A stretch of 64,000 nt of DNA from Ilumatobacter fluminis. GTDB lineage: Bacteria > Actinomycetota > Acidimicrobiia > Acidimicrobiales > Ilumatobacteraceae. Position 1 is the stretch's first letter; every line of letters begins with the position of its first letter. A model generated the notes under the pieces. The model ran no database searches. It was given only the letters and a program-made list of their open reading frames with translations, and was not told the DNA's origin. Location: the NCBI RefSeq assembly GCF_004364865.1, contig NZ_SOAU01000001.1, positions 4,000,001-4,064,000 of the forward strand. Direction: 5' to 3'. The translations under genes and the position numbers were made by a program. Below, in pieces: positions 17,264-24,995 of this stretch.

Positions 17264-18471
17264 CGGTTGGCCTCGACGAGCGGCTCGAGGTGGCTCAGGT
17301 GCCAGTCCATGACTTCGGAGAACGGGATGCCGGCTGCAGCCGCGAAGTTCCGTCGTCCCATTTCCTCACGGCGCGCCGGGTCGTCGATGACGGCCGCGAT
17401 CGCGTCGGCGAGGCTCTCGGCGTCGGCAGGGTCGAAGTACTGGCCGATGAAGCCTTCCTCCTCGATCACCTCGGCGAAGTCGCCGATGTTGGGGAGCACG
17501 GCGGCGCGCCCGTAGCTCCCGGCCTGGTGGAGCACCCCGGAGCTGCCGGTCGTCGAGGTGTACGGGAAGACGGTGGCAGCGGCGCTCGAGAACAGGACGG
17601 GGACGTCGTCTTCTTCGACGTAGCCGGTGAACACGACGCCGGGCAGATCGGCGCAGGTCTCGGCGACGCCGGCGAGGTAGCCCTTGCTGTTCGGGCTGTC
17701 GGTGCCGGCGATGACGACCTCGACGTCGTCGTAGCCACCGCGCTCCAGCAACAGGCGATAGGCCTCGATCAGCACGTCGACGGTCTTGTAGGTGCCCCAC
17801 TTGCCGAACGCCAGCAGCTTGCGGGGCCCGTCGGGCACGCCGAAGTCGGGTTCGTCGATGACCTCGAACGCGCCGTGGGGGACGAGCAGCACATTGTCGG
17901 CGCCGTACGAGTCGCGCAGCATCTCGACGTACCGGGGGATGGTGAGCGCGACGTAGTCGGCACGCAGGATGACCTTGGTGAGCATGCGACCGGCGAACGA
18001 CATCGCCTTCGCGACGAGCTTGTTCGAGGCGAAACCGGCGTCCTCCATGTCGACGTTCTCGACGAGGTTGTGGAGCACGACGCCGGTCGGGACACCCATC
18101 ATCGAGACGACGGCGGGGGCGAGGAGGCCGAGCCCGCCGGCGATGCGGCTGTCGCCGAACGTGGCGAACTGGAGGTTGAACAGCACGGCGTCGGGCTTGC
18201 TGCGACGGACCGCTCGGGCGATCCGCCACACGTTGCGGATCGAGTTGAACTCCCAGCACACCTCGACGTCGACGTCATCGACCGGGGTGGGGGCGCCCTC
18301 GGGGGTGTCGTCCGCGTACAACACGACGGTGTCGACCTCACGCTTGGGCGCCAGGTTCGTCACCATGTGCCACCCGAACTCGTTCAGGCTGTTCTTGCCA
18401 GGAGGGAACGCCGATACGACGCCGACACGCATCCCGGTCGAAGCCTGATCGATTCCCGCACTCTCAGTCAT
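17260..18471 (-). CDS. Family 4-like glycosyltransferase
   Basis: A 403-residue GT-B glycosyltransferase and the first gene of the eight-gene operon. MRVGVVSAFPPGKNSLNEF opens the N-terminal Rossmann half (residue 14 onward), and the C-terminal half carries GKWGTYKTVDVLIEAYRLL, FTGYVEEDDVPVLFSSA and the donor-binding TSTTGSSGVLHQAGSYG. The sugar and acceptor are unknown. TAGCGT at 18484-18479 lies 7 nt before the ATG, indicating a leaderless transcript, with a TTGATC direct repeat of 11-bp period just upstream. Confidence 0.87.
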   Translation of the reverse strand: MTESAGIDQASTGMRVGVVSAFPPGKNSLNEFGWHMVTNLAPKREVDTVVLYADDTPEGAPTPVDDVDVEVCWEFNSIRNVWRIARAVRRSKPDAVLFNLQFATFGDSRIAGGLGLLAPAVVSMMGVPTGVVLHNLVENVDMEDAGFASNKLVAKAMSFAGRMLTKVILRADYVALTIPRYVEMLRDSYGADNVLLVPHGAFEVIDEPDFGVPDGPRKLLAFGKWGTYKTVDVLIEAYRLLLERGGYDDVEVVIAGTDSPNSKGYLAGVAETCADLPGVVFTGYVEEDDVPVLFSSAAATVFPYTSTTGSSGVLHQAGSYGRAAVLPNIGDFAEVIEEEGFIGQYFDPADAESLADAIAAVIDDPARREEMGRRNFAAAAGIPFSEVMDWHLSHLEPLVEANR

Positions 18472-18478
18472 GCGGGGA

Positions 18479-18506
18479 ACGCTAAGACTCCAAGATCAAC
18501 CCCCGA
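18479..18506 (-). promoter_or_regulatory. Promoter of the polysaccharide/partner-switching operon
   Basis: On the minus strand TAGCGT (18484-18479) is a -10 box 7 nt from the first ATG. Upstream are two direct TTGATC hexamers spaced 11 bp apart (TTGATCGGGGGTTGATC), one helical turn, which could be a regulator site. No clear -35 hexamer at 17 bp was found. Confidence 0.45.
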
Positions 18507-18580
18507 TCAAGGCGGCCTGAAGTTTCGCGCGCCTCCGCCACCTGTGGTGGCGCGTCGCGAGTGTGCGCCGTGCTGCGTGT

Positions 18581-18799
18581 TCAGGCGGACGACAGCTCGC
18601 TCGACGACTTGAGCACCCGGTCGCCGTCGTCCTGCTCGATGAGGTAGGCCGGGTTGTCCTCGCTCGCGTCCCGGGTGATCTCGCTGCCGTCGATCGTGCG
18701 GGTCACCTTGTCGGTGAAACGCTCGACCACCTTCCCGGTCCCGGTGCCGCTGCCCCAGTTCCATTCGACCTGGTCTCCGATGTGGATGTCGTAGCTCAT
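18581..18799 (-). CDS. DUF2945 (Hva1/Tudor-like) small protein
   Basis: A 72-residue protein beginning MSYDIHIGDQVEWNWGSGTG and continuing with AYLIEQDDGDRVLKSSSELS, the DUF2945/Hva1-TUDOR pattern. The fold is a small beta barrel; function is not established, although members are often near stress genes. The ATG at 18799 is chosen because an upstream in-frame extension to 18883 overlaps the divergent DUF427 gene. It is the first of a set of small stress-type genes in this part of the window. Confidence 0.8.
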   Translation of the reverse strand: MSYDIHIGDQVEWNWGSGTGTGKVVERFTDKVTRTIDGSEITRDASEDNPAYLIEQDDGDRVLKSSSELSSA

Positions 18800-18857
18800 G
18801 CCCGACAGTGCCCGGTGTCGCGACCGATCACGCCTGGCGAGTGGGTACCGTCGAAAC

Positions 18858-19379
18858 ATGGGACTCTTCGGTTGGACCAACACGGGCGACGAACGTCCAC
18901 CCTTCGCCCTCGAGCCCGGGCCGGGACAGGAATCGGTGTGGGACTACCCACGCCCACCCCGGATCGATCCCGACGGGCGCCGCGTCGTGGTCGGCGACCC
19001 GGCCGACCCCCTGGCCGACACGACGGCGGCGGTCCGCATCCTCGAAACGGCGAGCCCGCCGACGTTCTACATCCCGCCCGACGACGTCCGCACCGAACGA
19101 CTCGTCCGGGCCGAGGGCCGTTCGTTCTGCGAGTGGAAGGGCGAGGCGCAGTACTGGCGGCTCGCCGACACGCCGGGCGACCCGATCGGCTGGACGTACC
19201 CGACCCCGTTGCCCGAGTTCCTCACGATCGCCGGCTGGTTCGCGTTTTATCCCGGTCGCATCGAGTGCCGGGTCGCCGACGAGGTCGTCCGTCCTCAGGC
19301 GGGTGGGTTCTACGGCGGCTGGGTGACCGACGAGATCGTCGGTCCGCACAAGGGCGAACCGGGCACTGGCGGCTGGTGA
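18858..19379 (+). CDS. DUF427 domain protein
   Basis: A 173-residue protein with the DUF427 core: FYIPPDDVRTERLVRAEGRS, FCEWKGEAQYWRL and FYPGRIECRVADEVVRPQAG. The fold is a small beta-barrel-like domain of unknown function, common in actinobacteria. The ATG at 18858 lies 9 nt after GGGTAC (18843-18848), the same spacing as four SigF-like promoters nearby, but no GTTT box stands 15-16 bp upstream; TACCGT at 18846-18851 can serve an ordinary sigma factor instead. Confidence 0.82.
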   Translation: MGLFGWTNTGDERPPFALEPGPGQESVWDYPRPPRIDPDGRRVVVGDPADPLADTTAAVRILETASPPTFYIPPDDVRTERLVRAEGRSFCEWKGEAQYWRLADTPGDPIGWTYPTPLPEFLTIAGWFAFYPGRIECRVADEVVRPQAGGFYGGWVTDEIVGPHKGEPGTGGW

Positions 19380-19385
19380 CGCCGA

Positions 19386-20255
19386 TCAGCTGCCGGGCAG
19401 CGGCACCCACGGCTCGCTGTCGTCCGGCACGAGCGGGAAGTCCTGCCGCTCCCAACGGGCCTTCGCGTCCTCGATGACCTCACGGTCGGAGTGGACGAAG
19501 TTCCACCAGATGTGACGGTGCCCGACGGGTTCGCCTCCGAGCACCATGGCGGTTCCGGTGCCCGACACGACCGGCCGACTCCCCGGTTCGATCACGGCGA
19601 GTTGGACCACGTCGAGGCGGTGGCCGTCGACGAACACGTCGCCCGCCATCGCGATCACGGCGCGTTCGGCGTGATCGGGTTCGACGCGCACCGAGCCGCC
19701 ACGCAGGTCGAGTTCGGCGAGCACGAGCGGAGACGACCCGGCGATGGGCGCTGCGAGCCCGAACCCGGTCCCCACGGCCAGCCGCACCGAGACGCCGTCA
19801 CCCGACTCGGACGGGATCTCGTCGGCGGGGCTGTGTTCGAACCGGGCATCGGCGTTCTCGCTCTCGGCCGGCAGCGCCACCCACGTCTGGAGACCGAACA
19901 TCTCGGCGTCGACCGGACGGTCGTCGGGGTGGCTGCGCTCGGTGTGGGTGACACCGCCACCGGCCGTCATCCAGTTGACCGCACGCGGATCGATGGTCTG
20001 CACGGCGCCGGTCGAGTCTCGGTGGACCGCCCGGCCGGCGAGCAGGTAGGTCACGGTCGACAGGCCGATGTGGGGGTGGGCGTCGACGTCCATGCCCTGG
20101 CCGGGGCCCATCGTCTCCGGTCCCATGACGTCGGCGAAGACGAACGGACCCACCATCCGCCGGCGTCGCCACGGCAGGAGGCGTCGGACGGTTCCGCTGC
20201 CGACCGGACGCTCCCGGGGGTCGATCAGCATCTCGATCGCAGTCGCGTCGCTCAT
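19386..20255 (-). CDS. Pirin family protein
   Basis: A 289-residue bicupin. The N-terminal cupin contains DVDAHPHIGLSTVTYLLAG, with the histidine metal ligands, then NWMTAGGGVTHTERSHPD and WVALPAES, typical of pirins. Pirins of this kind have been reported as quercetinase-like dioxygenases or regulators; which applies here is unknown. The ATG at 20255 is preferred over an upstream start at 20360 because the added residues are low-complexity and overlap the promoter of the divergent small gene. CAGACT lies 7 nt upstream as a probable -10 box. Confidence 0.9.
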   Translation of the reverse strand: MSDATAIEMLIDPRERPVGSGTVRRLLPWRRRRMVGPFVFADVMGPETMGPGQGMDVDAHPHIGLSTVTYLLAGRAVHRDSTGAVQTIDPRAVNWMTAGGGVTHTERSHPDDRPVDAEMFGLQTWVALPAESENADARFEHSPADEIPSESGDGVSVRLAVGTGFGLAAPIAGSSPLVLAELDLRGGSVRVEPDHAERAVIAMAGDVFVDGHRLDVVQLAVIEPGSRPVVSGTGTAMVLGGEPVGHRHIWWNFVHSDREVIEDAKARWERQDFPLVPDDSEPWVPLPGS

Positions 20256-20310
20256 CGCTCCAGTCTGCCCGACCGTGCCCGGCCGCGCGCCCGGCGGCGG
20301 AGGCGCCACG

Positions 20311-20336
20311 GTTTCCGGGGTCGGAGCGTCGGGTAC
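20311..20336 (+). promoter_or_regulatory. SigF/SigB-type promoter of the Rho-N-like gene
   Basis: GTTT (20311-20314), 16 bp, then GGGTAC (20331-20336), followed by 9 nt and the ATG at 20346. This matches the actinobacterial SigF pattern GTTT-N15-17-GGGTA. The transcript would start at or within about 2 nt of the ATG and so be leaderless. Confidence 0.65.
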
Positions 20337-20345
20337 CGCACTCGC

Positions 20346-20594
20346 ATGGCGAAGAACCACGGTTCCAGCATCAAGGACGACGAGCAGTACGAAGCTCTGC
20401 GCGACGAGGGCATGTCGAAGTCGAAAGCAGCGGCGATCGCGAACTCCGACGGCGCGTCGAAGCGCGGTGGTGAGTCGTCGCCGTACGAGGAATGGTCGAA
20501 GGACGAGCTGTACGAGCGGGCACAGGAGCTCGACATCGACGGACGGTCCGACATGACCAAGGACGAGCTGATCGAGGCGCTGCGCTCGAACTGA
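20346..20594 (+). CDS. Small Rho-N/SAP-like protein (probable stress protein)
   Basis: An 82-residue charged protein, MAKNHGSSIKDDEQYEALRD at the start. The C-terminal half, EEWSKDELYERAQELDIDGR then MTKDELIEALRS, is the Rho N-terminal (SAP-like) helix-extension-helix, a putative nucleic-acid-binding module. The N-terminal half (EGMSKSKAAAIANS) resembles DUF7218-type short sequences. No catalytic residues are evident. It is expressed from a SigF-like promoter and is followed by another such gene. Confidence 0.8.
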   Translation: MAKNHGSSIKDDEQYEALRDEGMSKSKAAAIANSDGASKRGGESSPYEEWSKDELYERAQELDIDGRSDMTKDELIEALRSN

Positions 20595-20601
20595 CGAGCG
20601 A

Positions 20602-20627
20602 GTTTCCGCTCGCTCGAGCTCGGGTAC
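20602..20627 (+). promoter_or_regulatory. SigF/SigB-type promoter of the acidic small-protein gene
   Basis: GTTT (20602-20605), 16 bp, GGGTAC (20622-20627), 9 nt, then the ATG at 20637. Geometry is identical to that at 20311. It lies only a few bases after the upstream gene stop. Confidence 0.65.
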
Positions 20628-20636
20628 GCCGTGCTC

Positions 20637-20978
20637 ATGAGCGACTCACACGCCGAACAGCTCGACCCCTCCAAGCTCGGCGAGGAGGTCGGCGACGACG
20701 AGCGCGCCGCCGACGACTTCCCGCCCGACCAGCCGCTTGGTGTCGACGACCCGTCCATCCTGTCCGACGGCTCGATCGCCGAGGACGACTACGAAACGCG
20801 AGACGACCGCCACGTCCGAAGCGACGAGGTCGGGTCCGACGTCGCCGAACCCCCGGCGCTGATCGATCCGGGCCTCGACCCGGACGTGATCGACGACGAG
20901 CAACAGCTGGTCGCCGACACCGGCGATCGCGATACCTCGCCCGAAGCCGCTGCCGTCCACGTCGACGGCGCCCGTTGA
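20637..20978 (+). CDS. Acidic hypothetical protein (DUF5709-like)
   Basis: A 113-residue, strongly acidic, probably disordered protein. MSDSHAEQLDPSKLGEEVGD and the proline/aspartate-rich DDFPPDQPLGVDDPS resemble DUF5709-like actinobacterial proteins, but this match is by eye and uncertain. No membrane segment. The ATG at 20637 is placed by the SigF-like promoter spacing, in preference to a GTG two codons earlier. The baeRF gene follows 49 nt downstream and may be co-transcribed. Confidence 0.72.
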   Translation: MSDSHAEQLDPSKLGEEVGDDERAADDFPPDQPLGVDDPSILSDGSIAEDDYETRDDRHVRSDEVGSDVAEPPALIDPGLDPDVIDDEQQLVADTGDRDTSPEAAAVHVDGAR

Positions 20979-21027
20979 CAGCGCCGGCGAGACCGAACAG
21001 CCTGATTCCGACGACGAAGGAGCCCCG

Positions 21028-22065
21028 ATGACGACCATCGATCCAGCCGCCCGCCTCACCAGCACGTTCTCCACCGACGACCTCCGCGAGTTCGTCGACG
21101 GTGAGGGTCCGTTCGCAACCGTTCTGCTGCCCGCCCCGAGCGGTCAGTTCGGCAGCGACCACCGGTTCGAGGTGATGTGGAAACACGCCCGCCGACAGCT
21201 CGACGCCGACTGGCCGTCCGACCGGCTCGACTCGTTCGAGTCGGCCGTCGCCGACCTGCATCACAGCGATGCGCCGGCGTTCGTCGTGGCCCAGCGCGCC
21301 GACGGCACCGTGTTCGTCGAGCCGCTCAGCGGTGAGCTGAAGGCCGACAACGCCGTCGTCGAGATCGCCGACCACCCGCGCCTGCTCGAGGTCATCGACG
21401 ACCGTCAGCGGACGTTGCCCCACATCATCGTCGACACCGACCGAGCCGGCGCAACCGTCAGCGGCTTCGACGCCGGCGAGCCGACGGGCACGGAGGACGT
21501 CGAGGGCGACACCGAGCACATCAATCGCGTGCGCGGCGGTGGCTGGTCGCATCGCCGCTACCAGCAGCGGGCCGAGAACACCTGGGAACGCAACGCCGGC
21601 GACGTGGCCGACGTCGTGACCCGGATGGCTCGAGATCTCGACCCCGTCCTCATCGCCGTCACCGGCGAGGTGCGAGCAAAGCAGTTCCTGCACGAAGCGC
21701 TCGACAACGAGTTCGGCGACCGGCTCGTCGACATCGAGGCCGGCGACGTCGACGGCATCTCGTCCGAGGTCGTCGATCAGCTCGCAGACCGCCGAGCTCG
21801 CTTCCAGGTTGCCATCCTCGAACGCTTCCGTGACGAGGGCGGCATCACCGATCCTGGCGAGGTCGAGGCCGCGCTCCGCGAGGGACGGGTCGAGACGCTG
21901 TTGGTGTCCGGCCCGACATCGTCGATGGACGACGACGCACGCCGGAGTCGCCTCGATGCCATCGGCGCCGCGATCACCGCAGCCCTGACGACGTCGGCGA
22001 CCGTCGTGGTCGTGCCACAGACGCCCGAGATGACGGGCGGCCTCGCCGCCCTGGCTCGCTGGTGA
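21028..22065 (+). CDS. baeRF (bacterial eRF1-like) family protein, Rv2629-like
   Basis: A 345-residue protein whose central part GGGWSHRRYQQRAENTWERNAGDVADVV recalls the Rv2629/baeRF family, shown here in pieces: GGWSHRRYQQR then ENTWERNA. Families in this group are related to archaeal and eukaryotic release factor eRF1 and Vms1-like peptidyl-tRNA hydrolases; in mycobacteria a homologue is in the dormancy/stress response. The glycine-rich part may correspond to the GGQ-like catalytic loop, but no canonical GGQ is seen. GAAGGAG precedes the ATG by 5 nt. A strong hairpin terminator follows. Confidence 0.75.
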   Translation: MTTIDPAARLTSTFSTDDLREFVDGEGPFATVLLPAPSGQFGSDHRFEVMWKHARRQLDADWPSDRLDSFESAVADLHHSDAPAFVVAQRADGTVFVEPLSGELKADNAVVEIADHPRLLEVIDDRQRTLPHIIVDTDRAGATVSGFDAGEPTGTEDVEGDTEHINRVRGGGWSHRRYQQRAENTWERNAGDVADVVTRMARDLDPVLIAVTGEVRAKQFLHEALDNEFGDRLVDIEAGDVDGISSEVVDQLADRRARFQVAILERFRDEGGITDPGEVEAALREGRVETLLVSGPTSSMDDDARRSRLDAIGAAITAALTTSATVVVVPQTPEMTGGLAALARW

Positions 22066-22080
22066 CGCCCTGACGCGAGC

Positions 22081-22114
22081 GAGGGCCGGACCGGGTGTTC
22101 CCGGTCCGGCCCTC
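22081..22114. terminator. Hairpin terminator between baeRF and GDPD genes
   Basis: A perfect 15-bp stem, GAGGGCCGGACCGGG paired with its complement across the loop TGTT, lies between the convergent stop codons at 22065 and 22149. It is probably used from both directions. Confidence 0.78.
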
Positions 22115-22148
22115 GGCGCGTCGTGGAGCCGACGTCAGTGGACGGCGG

Positions 22149-24839
22149 TCATCCGGCGCATCGCACGCCGTCGAGGGTGACGTCACCCGGAATCGTGGGC
22201 AGAGCGTCGCCGCGATGTCCGATGAACCCGAAGGTGACCGAATCGCCGGCCGCGATCACCCGGTTCCAGTGAGCGGGGGTCACGGTCACGTCGGACCCCG
22301 TCTGGTCCATCACCGCCGACCAGTTGGCCCGCACCTGCTCGTCACCGAGGAACGTCCAGCCCAGCTCCCAGCCGTCCCAGGCGATGTCGCCCGTGTTGAC
22401 GAACTCGACGTTGGCGATGAACGCACCGTGCCAGGTCGCCGTGACGTCGTAGTCGAGCCGGCACGCAGCCGTCGGCTCGACCGGGATCACGACCTCGACC
22501 ATGTTGTCGGTCGACGTCGACGCCGCCGTGGCGACGCCGTCGGCGTCGGTGGCAGCAGCAGCAGCGACCGTCACGGTGACGGCACCGGACGGCGCCGGCG
22601 CGTCGACGGCGGCCACGGTCGCCCGGTAGCGGAGGCCCGGCGTCAACTCGGTGATGGTGGTCGTCGTGGCGACCGGAGTCTCCACGACGACGTCGTCGGC
22701 CGAGAACCCGACGACGGGCTCGGCGAACACGACGTCGAACGCCACCGGCCAGGCTGCCGACGGGTCGGCCTGCGCTGCGGCCTGCTCGACCCGGACCGCG
22801 ATCGGGGTCGGCTCGACCGGCTCGGGGGCCACAACCGTGACATCGATCGGCGAACCGTTCCGGAAGCCGATGTGGGCGGCAGGGCGATCGGTGATGACGC
22901 CGTCGACCGAGATCTCGGCCAACGCCTTCCAGGTCGCCGCGTCGTTGACGGTGTAGGGCATCACGGCCACCCCGATGTCGTGCATCTGGGTCACGAATTC
23001 GGGGTTGCCGAGGAGCCAGCCGGCCGACATGTTCCACGACGACAGCTCGAGGTCGCGTGCCAGCGCGACGGGGTCACCGCTCGGCGTGCTCAGGTAGGCG
23101 CGCGGGATCTCGGGGGCGGCATCGCGAGCCCAGGCGATGTAGGTCGCGTTGAAGCTCTGGATCAGGACCTGTTCTTCCATCCCGCGCTCGCGGATCTGGG
23201 CGACCGCCTCGGCCATCTCGTCGGGACCGCTGATGTTCTTGACCTCCCAGACGACGATCGAACCGCGACCGTTCGCGAGATCGAGCACGTCCTCGAAGAA
23301 CGGCACCGCCTGACCGGCGTATGCCGGAGAGAACCACGAGCCGGCGTCGATCGAACGTAGGTACTCGTCGGTCACACCGGTGGTCGACCCGGTGCCGTCG
23401 GTCGTCCGGTCGAGGGTGCCGTCGTGCATCACGACGTTGCTGCCCTCGGCCGTGGTGTAGGTGTCGATCTCGAACATCTCCGCACCCGTGCGGATCGCCG
23501 ACTCGAACGCGGCGAGCGAGTTCTCGGGGGTGACCGACGAGTTGCCGCGGTGCGCGATCGTCACCGGTCCCTCACCCGGCTCCCGGATGAACGAGATCGG
23601 CTCGTACGGCAACTCGGACACGACGAGATCGTCGATGCTGATGCGGGCACCGTCGGCGATGAAGCCGAGGCCTCCGTCGCCGGAACGAGCGATCGCGTTC
23701 GTCTCGAGCACGAGCTGGTCGTCGAAGTACCACTCGCCGCGCGAGCCACGGACGATGATCCGGACGTCGACGTCGGTGCCGACGCCGGCATTCGTCGGCG
23801 CAGCGGCACGATCGGTGACATTCCAGCCGTTGGAGGCGGTGCGGATCGCGAACTCGATGCCGTTGGTCGCCGTGGATGTCGACCGCATGACGGCGTGTGA
23901 CCACGGCACGGACCCGTCGGCCGCGGCGTCGGTCATGATGCCGGCCCACCGCGACGAGTTGTTCACCGATTCGAAGCGCATCGTGGCCGACACCTCGAAG
24001 TCGTCGAGGTGCGGGCCGAAGGTGATGCGACCGATCGACGTCGGCGCGTCGAGATGGAGCCGACCGTCGTGCACCGACCAGTCGCCCGAGACCGGCGTGA
24101 ATCCCTCGGGCAACGAGTCGCCGTCGAACGACTCCTCGAGTCGGAACAGCTCGGGTTCGGGCTCGGTCGGGAGCGGTTCGAGCTCGGTCACCACGATGTC
24201 GTCGTACGCGACCGTGCCGCCGGTCATCGCGAAGCCGAGCACGCCTGCGTCGCTGCGCGTCATGACGTCGGTCGTCAGGACGAGTTCGTCGTTCAGGAAC
24301 CACTCACCCGAGTCACCGTGGACGTCGATACGAACCGAGACATCGTTGCCGACTCCCGGGGCGGGTGCGGTCGATGCGTTGGTGACGTTCCATCCGTTCG
24401 AGGCAGTCCGCTCGGCGAACTCGACGCTCGTGCCGTCGGCTCGGACGACCGCCTGCCACCACGGGGCCGACCCGGTCGGGGCGATGTCGGTGACCACGCC
24501 GGCCCATCGGTTCGCGATGTTGACGGCGTCGAATCGCATGTCGAACTCGATGCGGAAGTCATCGAGTGTCGGGTCGCCGAATGTCAGGATGGCGGGGGCG
24601 TAGCTGTCGCTCATGTGGCCGATCAGCTCGCCGTCTTCGACCGACCAGTCACCGGTTGCGGCCAAGAAACCGTCGGGAAGCGTTCCGTCGGCCGTCGAGT
24701 CGAAGTCTTCGGCGAACACGACGTCACCAGGGGCGGCGGACGACGAGCCGGCGCCGACGAGCGTCGCCGACGCCAGTGCGGCGCCGGCGAGTGACAGGGC
24801 GACGGCACGATGCCGTCGCCCGAGGGATGCGGGTTTCAT
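22149..24839 (-). CDS. Secreted glycerophosphodiester phosphodiesterase with LamG-like and CBM2 domains
   Basis: An 896-residue exported protein. A signal peptide (AVALSLAGAALASATLVGAG, cleavage near SSAAPGD) is followed by two homologous beta-sandwich domains at about 35-215 and 225-410 (VVFAEDFDSTADGTLPDGF; ESFDGDSLPEGFTPVSGDW). A GDPD domain at about 426-665 has TIAHRGNSSVTPENSL, EIDTYTTAEG and MHDGTLDRTTDG. After a linker comes a C-terminal carbohydrate-binding CBM2-like domain (about 792-896; CRLDYDVTATWHGAF, WDGWELGWTF). It should cleave glycerophosphodiesters or teichoic-acid-like polymers outside the cell while attached to polysaccharide. GAGGAG precedes the ATG. The frame runs open upstream, but that part lies antisense to DUF2254. 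Confidence 0.87.
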   Translation of the reverse strand: MKPASLGRRHRAVALSLAGAALASATLVGAGSSSAAPGDVVFAEDFDSTADGTLPDGFLAATGDWSVEDGELIGHMSDSYAPAILTFGDPTLDDFRIEFDMRFDAVNIANRWAGVVTDIAPTGSAPWWQAVVRADGTSVEFAERTASNGWNVTNASTAPAPGVGNDVSVRIDVHGDSGEWFLNDELVLTTDVMTRSDAGVLGFAMTGGTVAYDDIVVTELEPLPTEPEPELFRLEESFDGDSLPEGFTPVSGDWSVHDGRLHLDAPTSIGRITFGPHLDDFEVSATMRFESVNNSSRWAGIMTDAAADGSVPWSHAVMRSTSTATNGIEFAIRTASNGWNVTDRAAAPTNAGVGTDVDVRIIVRGSRGEWYFDDQLVLETNAIARSGDGGLGFIADGARISIDDLVVSELPYEPISFIREPGEGPVTIAHRGNSSVTPENSLAAFESAIRTGAEMFEIDTYTTAEGSNVVMHDGTLDRTTDGTGSTTGVTDEYLRSIDAGSWFSPAYAGQAVPFFEDVLDLANGRGSIVVWEVKNISGPDEMAEAVAQIRERGMEEQVLIQSFNATYIAWARDAAPEIPRAYLSTPSGDPVALARDLELSSWNMSAGWLLGNPEFVTQMHDIGVAVMPYTVNDAATWKALAEISVDGVITDRPAAHIGFRNGSPIDVTVVAPEPVEPTPIAVRVEQAAAQADPSAAWPVAFDVVFAEPVVGFSADDVVVETPVATTTTITELTPGLRYRATVAAVDAPAPSGAVTVTVAAAAATDADGVATAASTSTDNMVEVVIPVEPTAACRLDYDVTATWHGAFIANVEFVNTGDIAWDGWELGWTFLGDEQVRANWSAVMDQTGSDVTVTPAHWNRVIAAGDSVTFGFIGHRGDALPTIPGDVTLDGVRCAG

Positions 24840-24961
24840 GGGGGTGGAGGTCTCCTCTGTGGGGCGGACGAGCGGAACGTAGGAGTCGGTTCCGACGTGC
24901 GAGTGGCCGTGGGGTGTGACCGAGGTGAAGTCGCGGCGAAGTCCTCGGTCGGCCCGACCTG

Positions 24962-24986
24962 GTTGGACGTGGGTGACACCGGGTAC
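24962..24986 (+). promoter_or_regulatory. SigF/SigB-type promoter of the DUF2254 gene
   Basis: GTTG (24962-24965, one mismatch to GTTT), 15 bp, GGGTAC (24981-24986), 9 nt, then ATG at 24996. Same spacing as the other three sites. Confidence 0.55.
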
Positions 24987-24995
24987 TCCGTTCGC

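Noticed and set aside
18823-18848. DUF427 promoter as a fifth SigF-like site
   Set aside because: GGGTAC is at the right distance from the ATG, but the -35 position reads ACCG or CCGA instead of GTTT.
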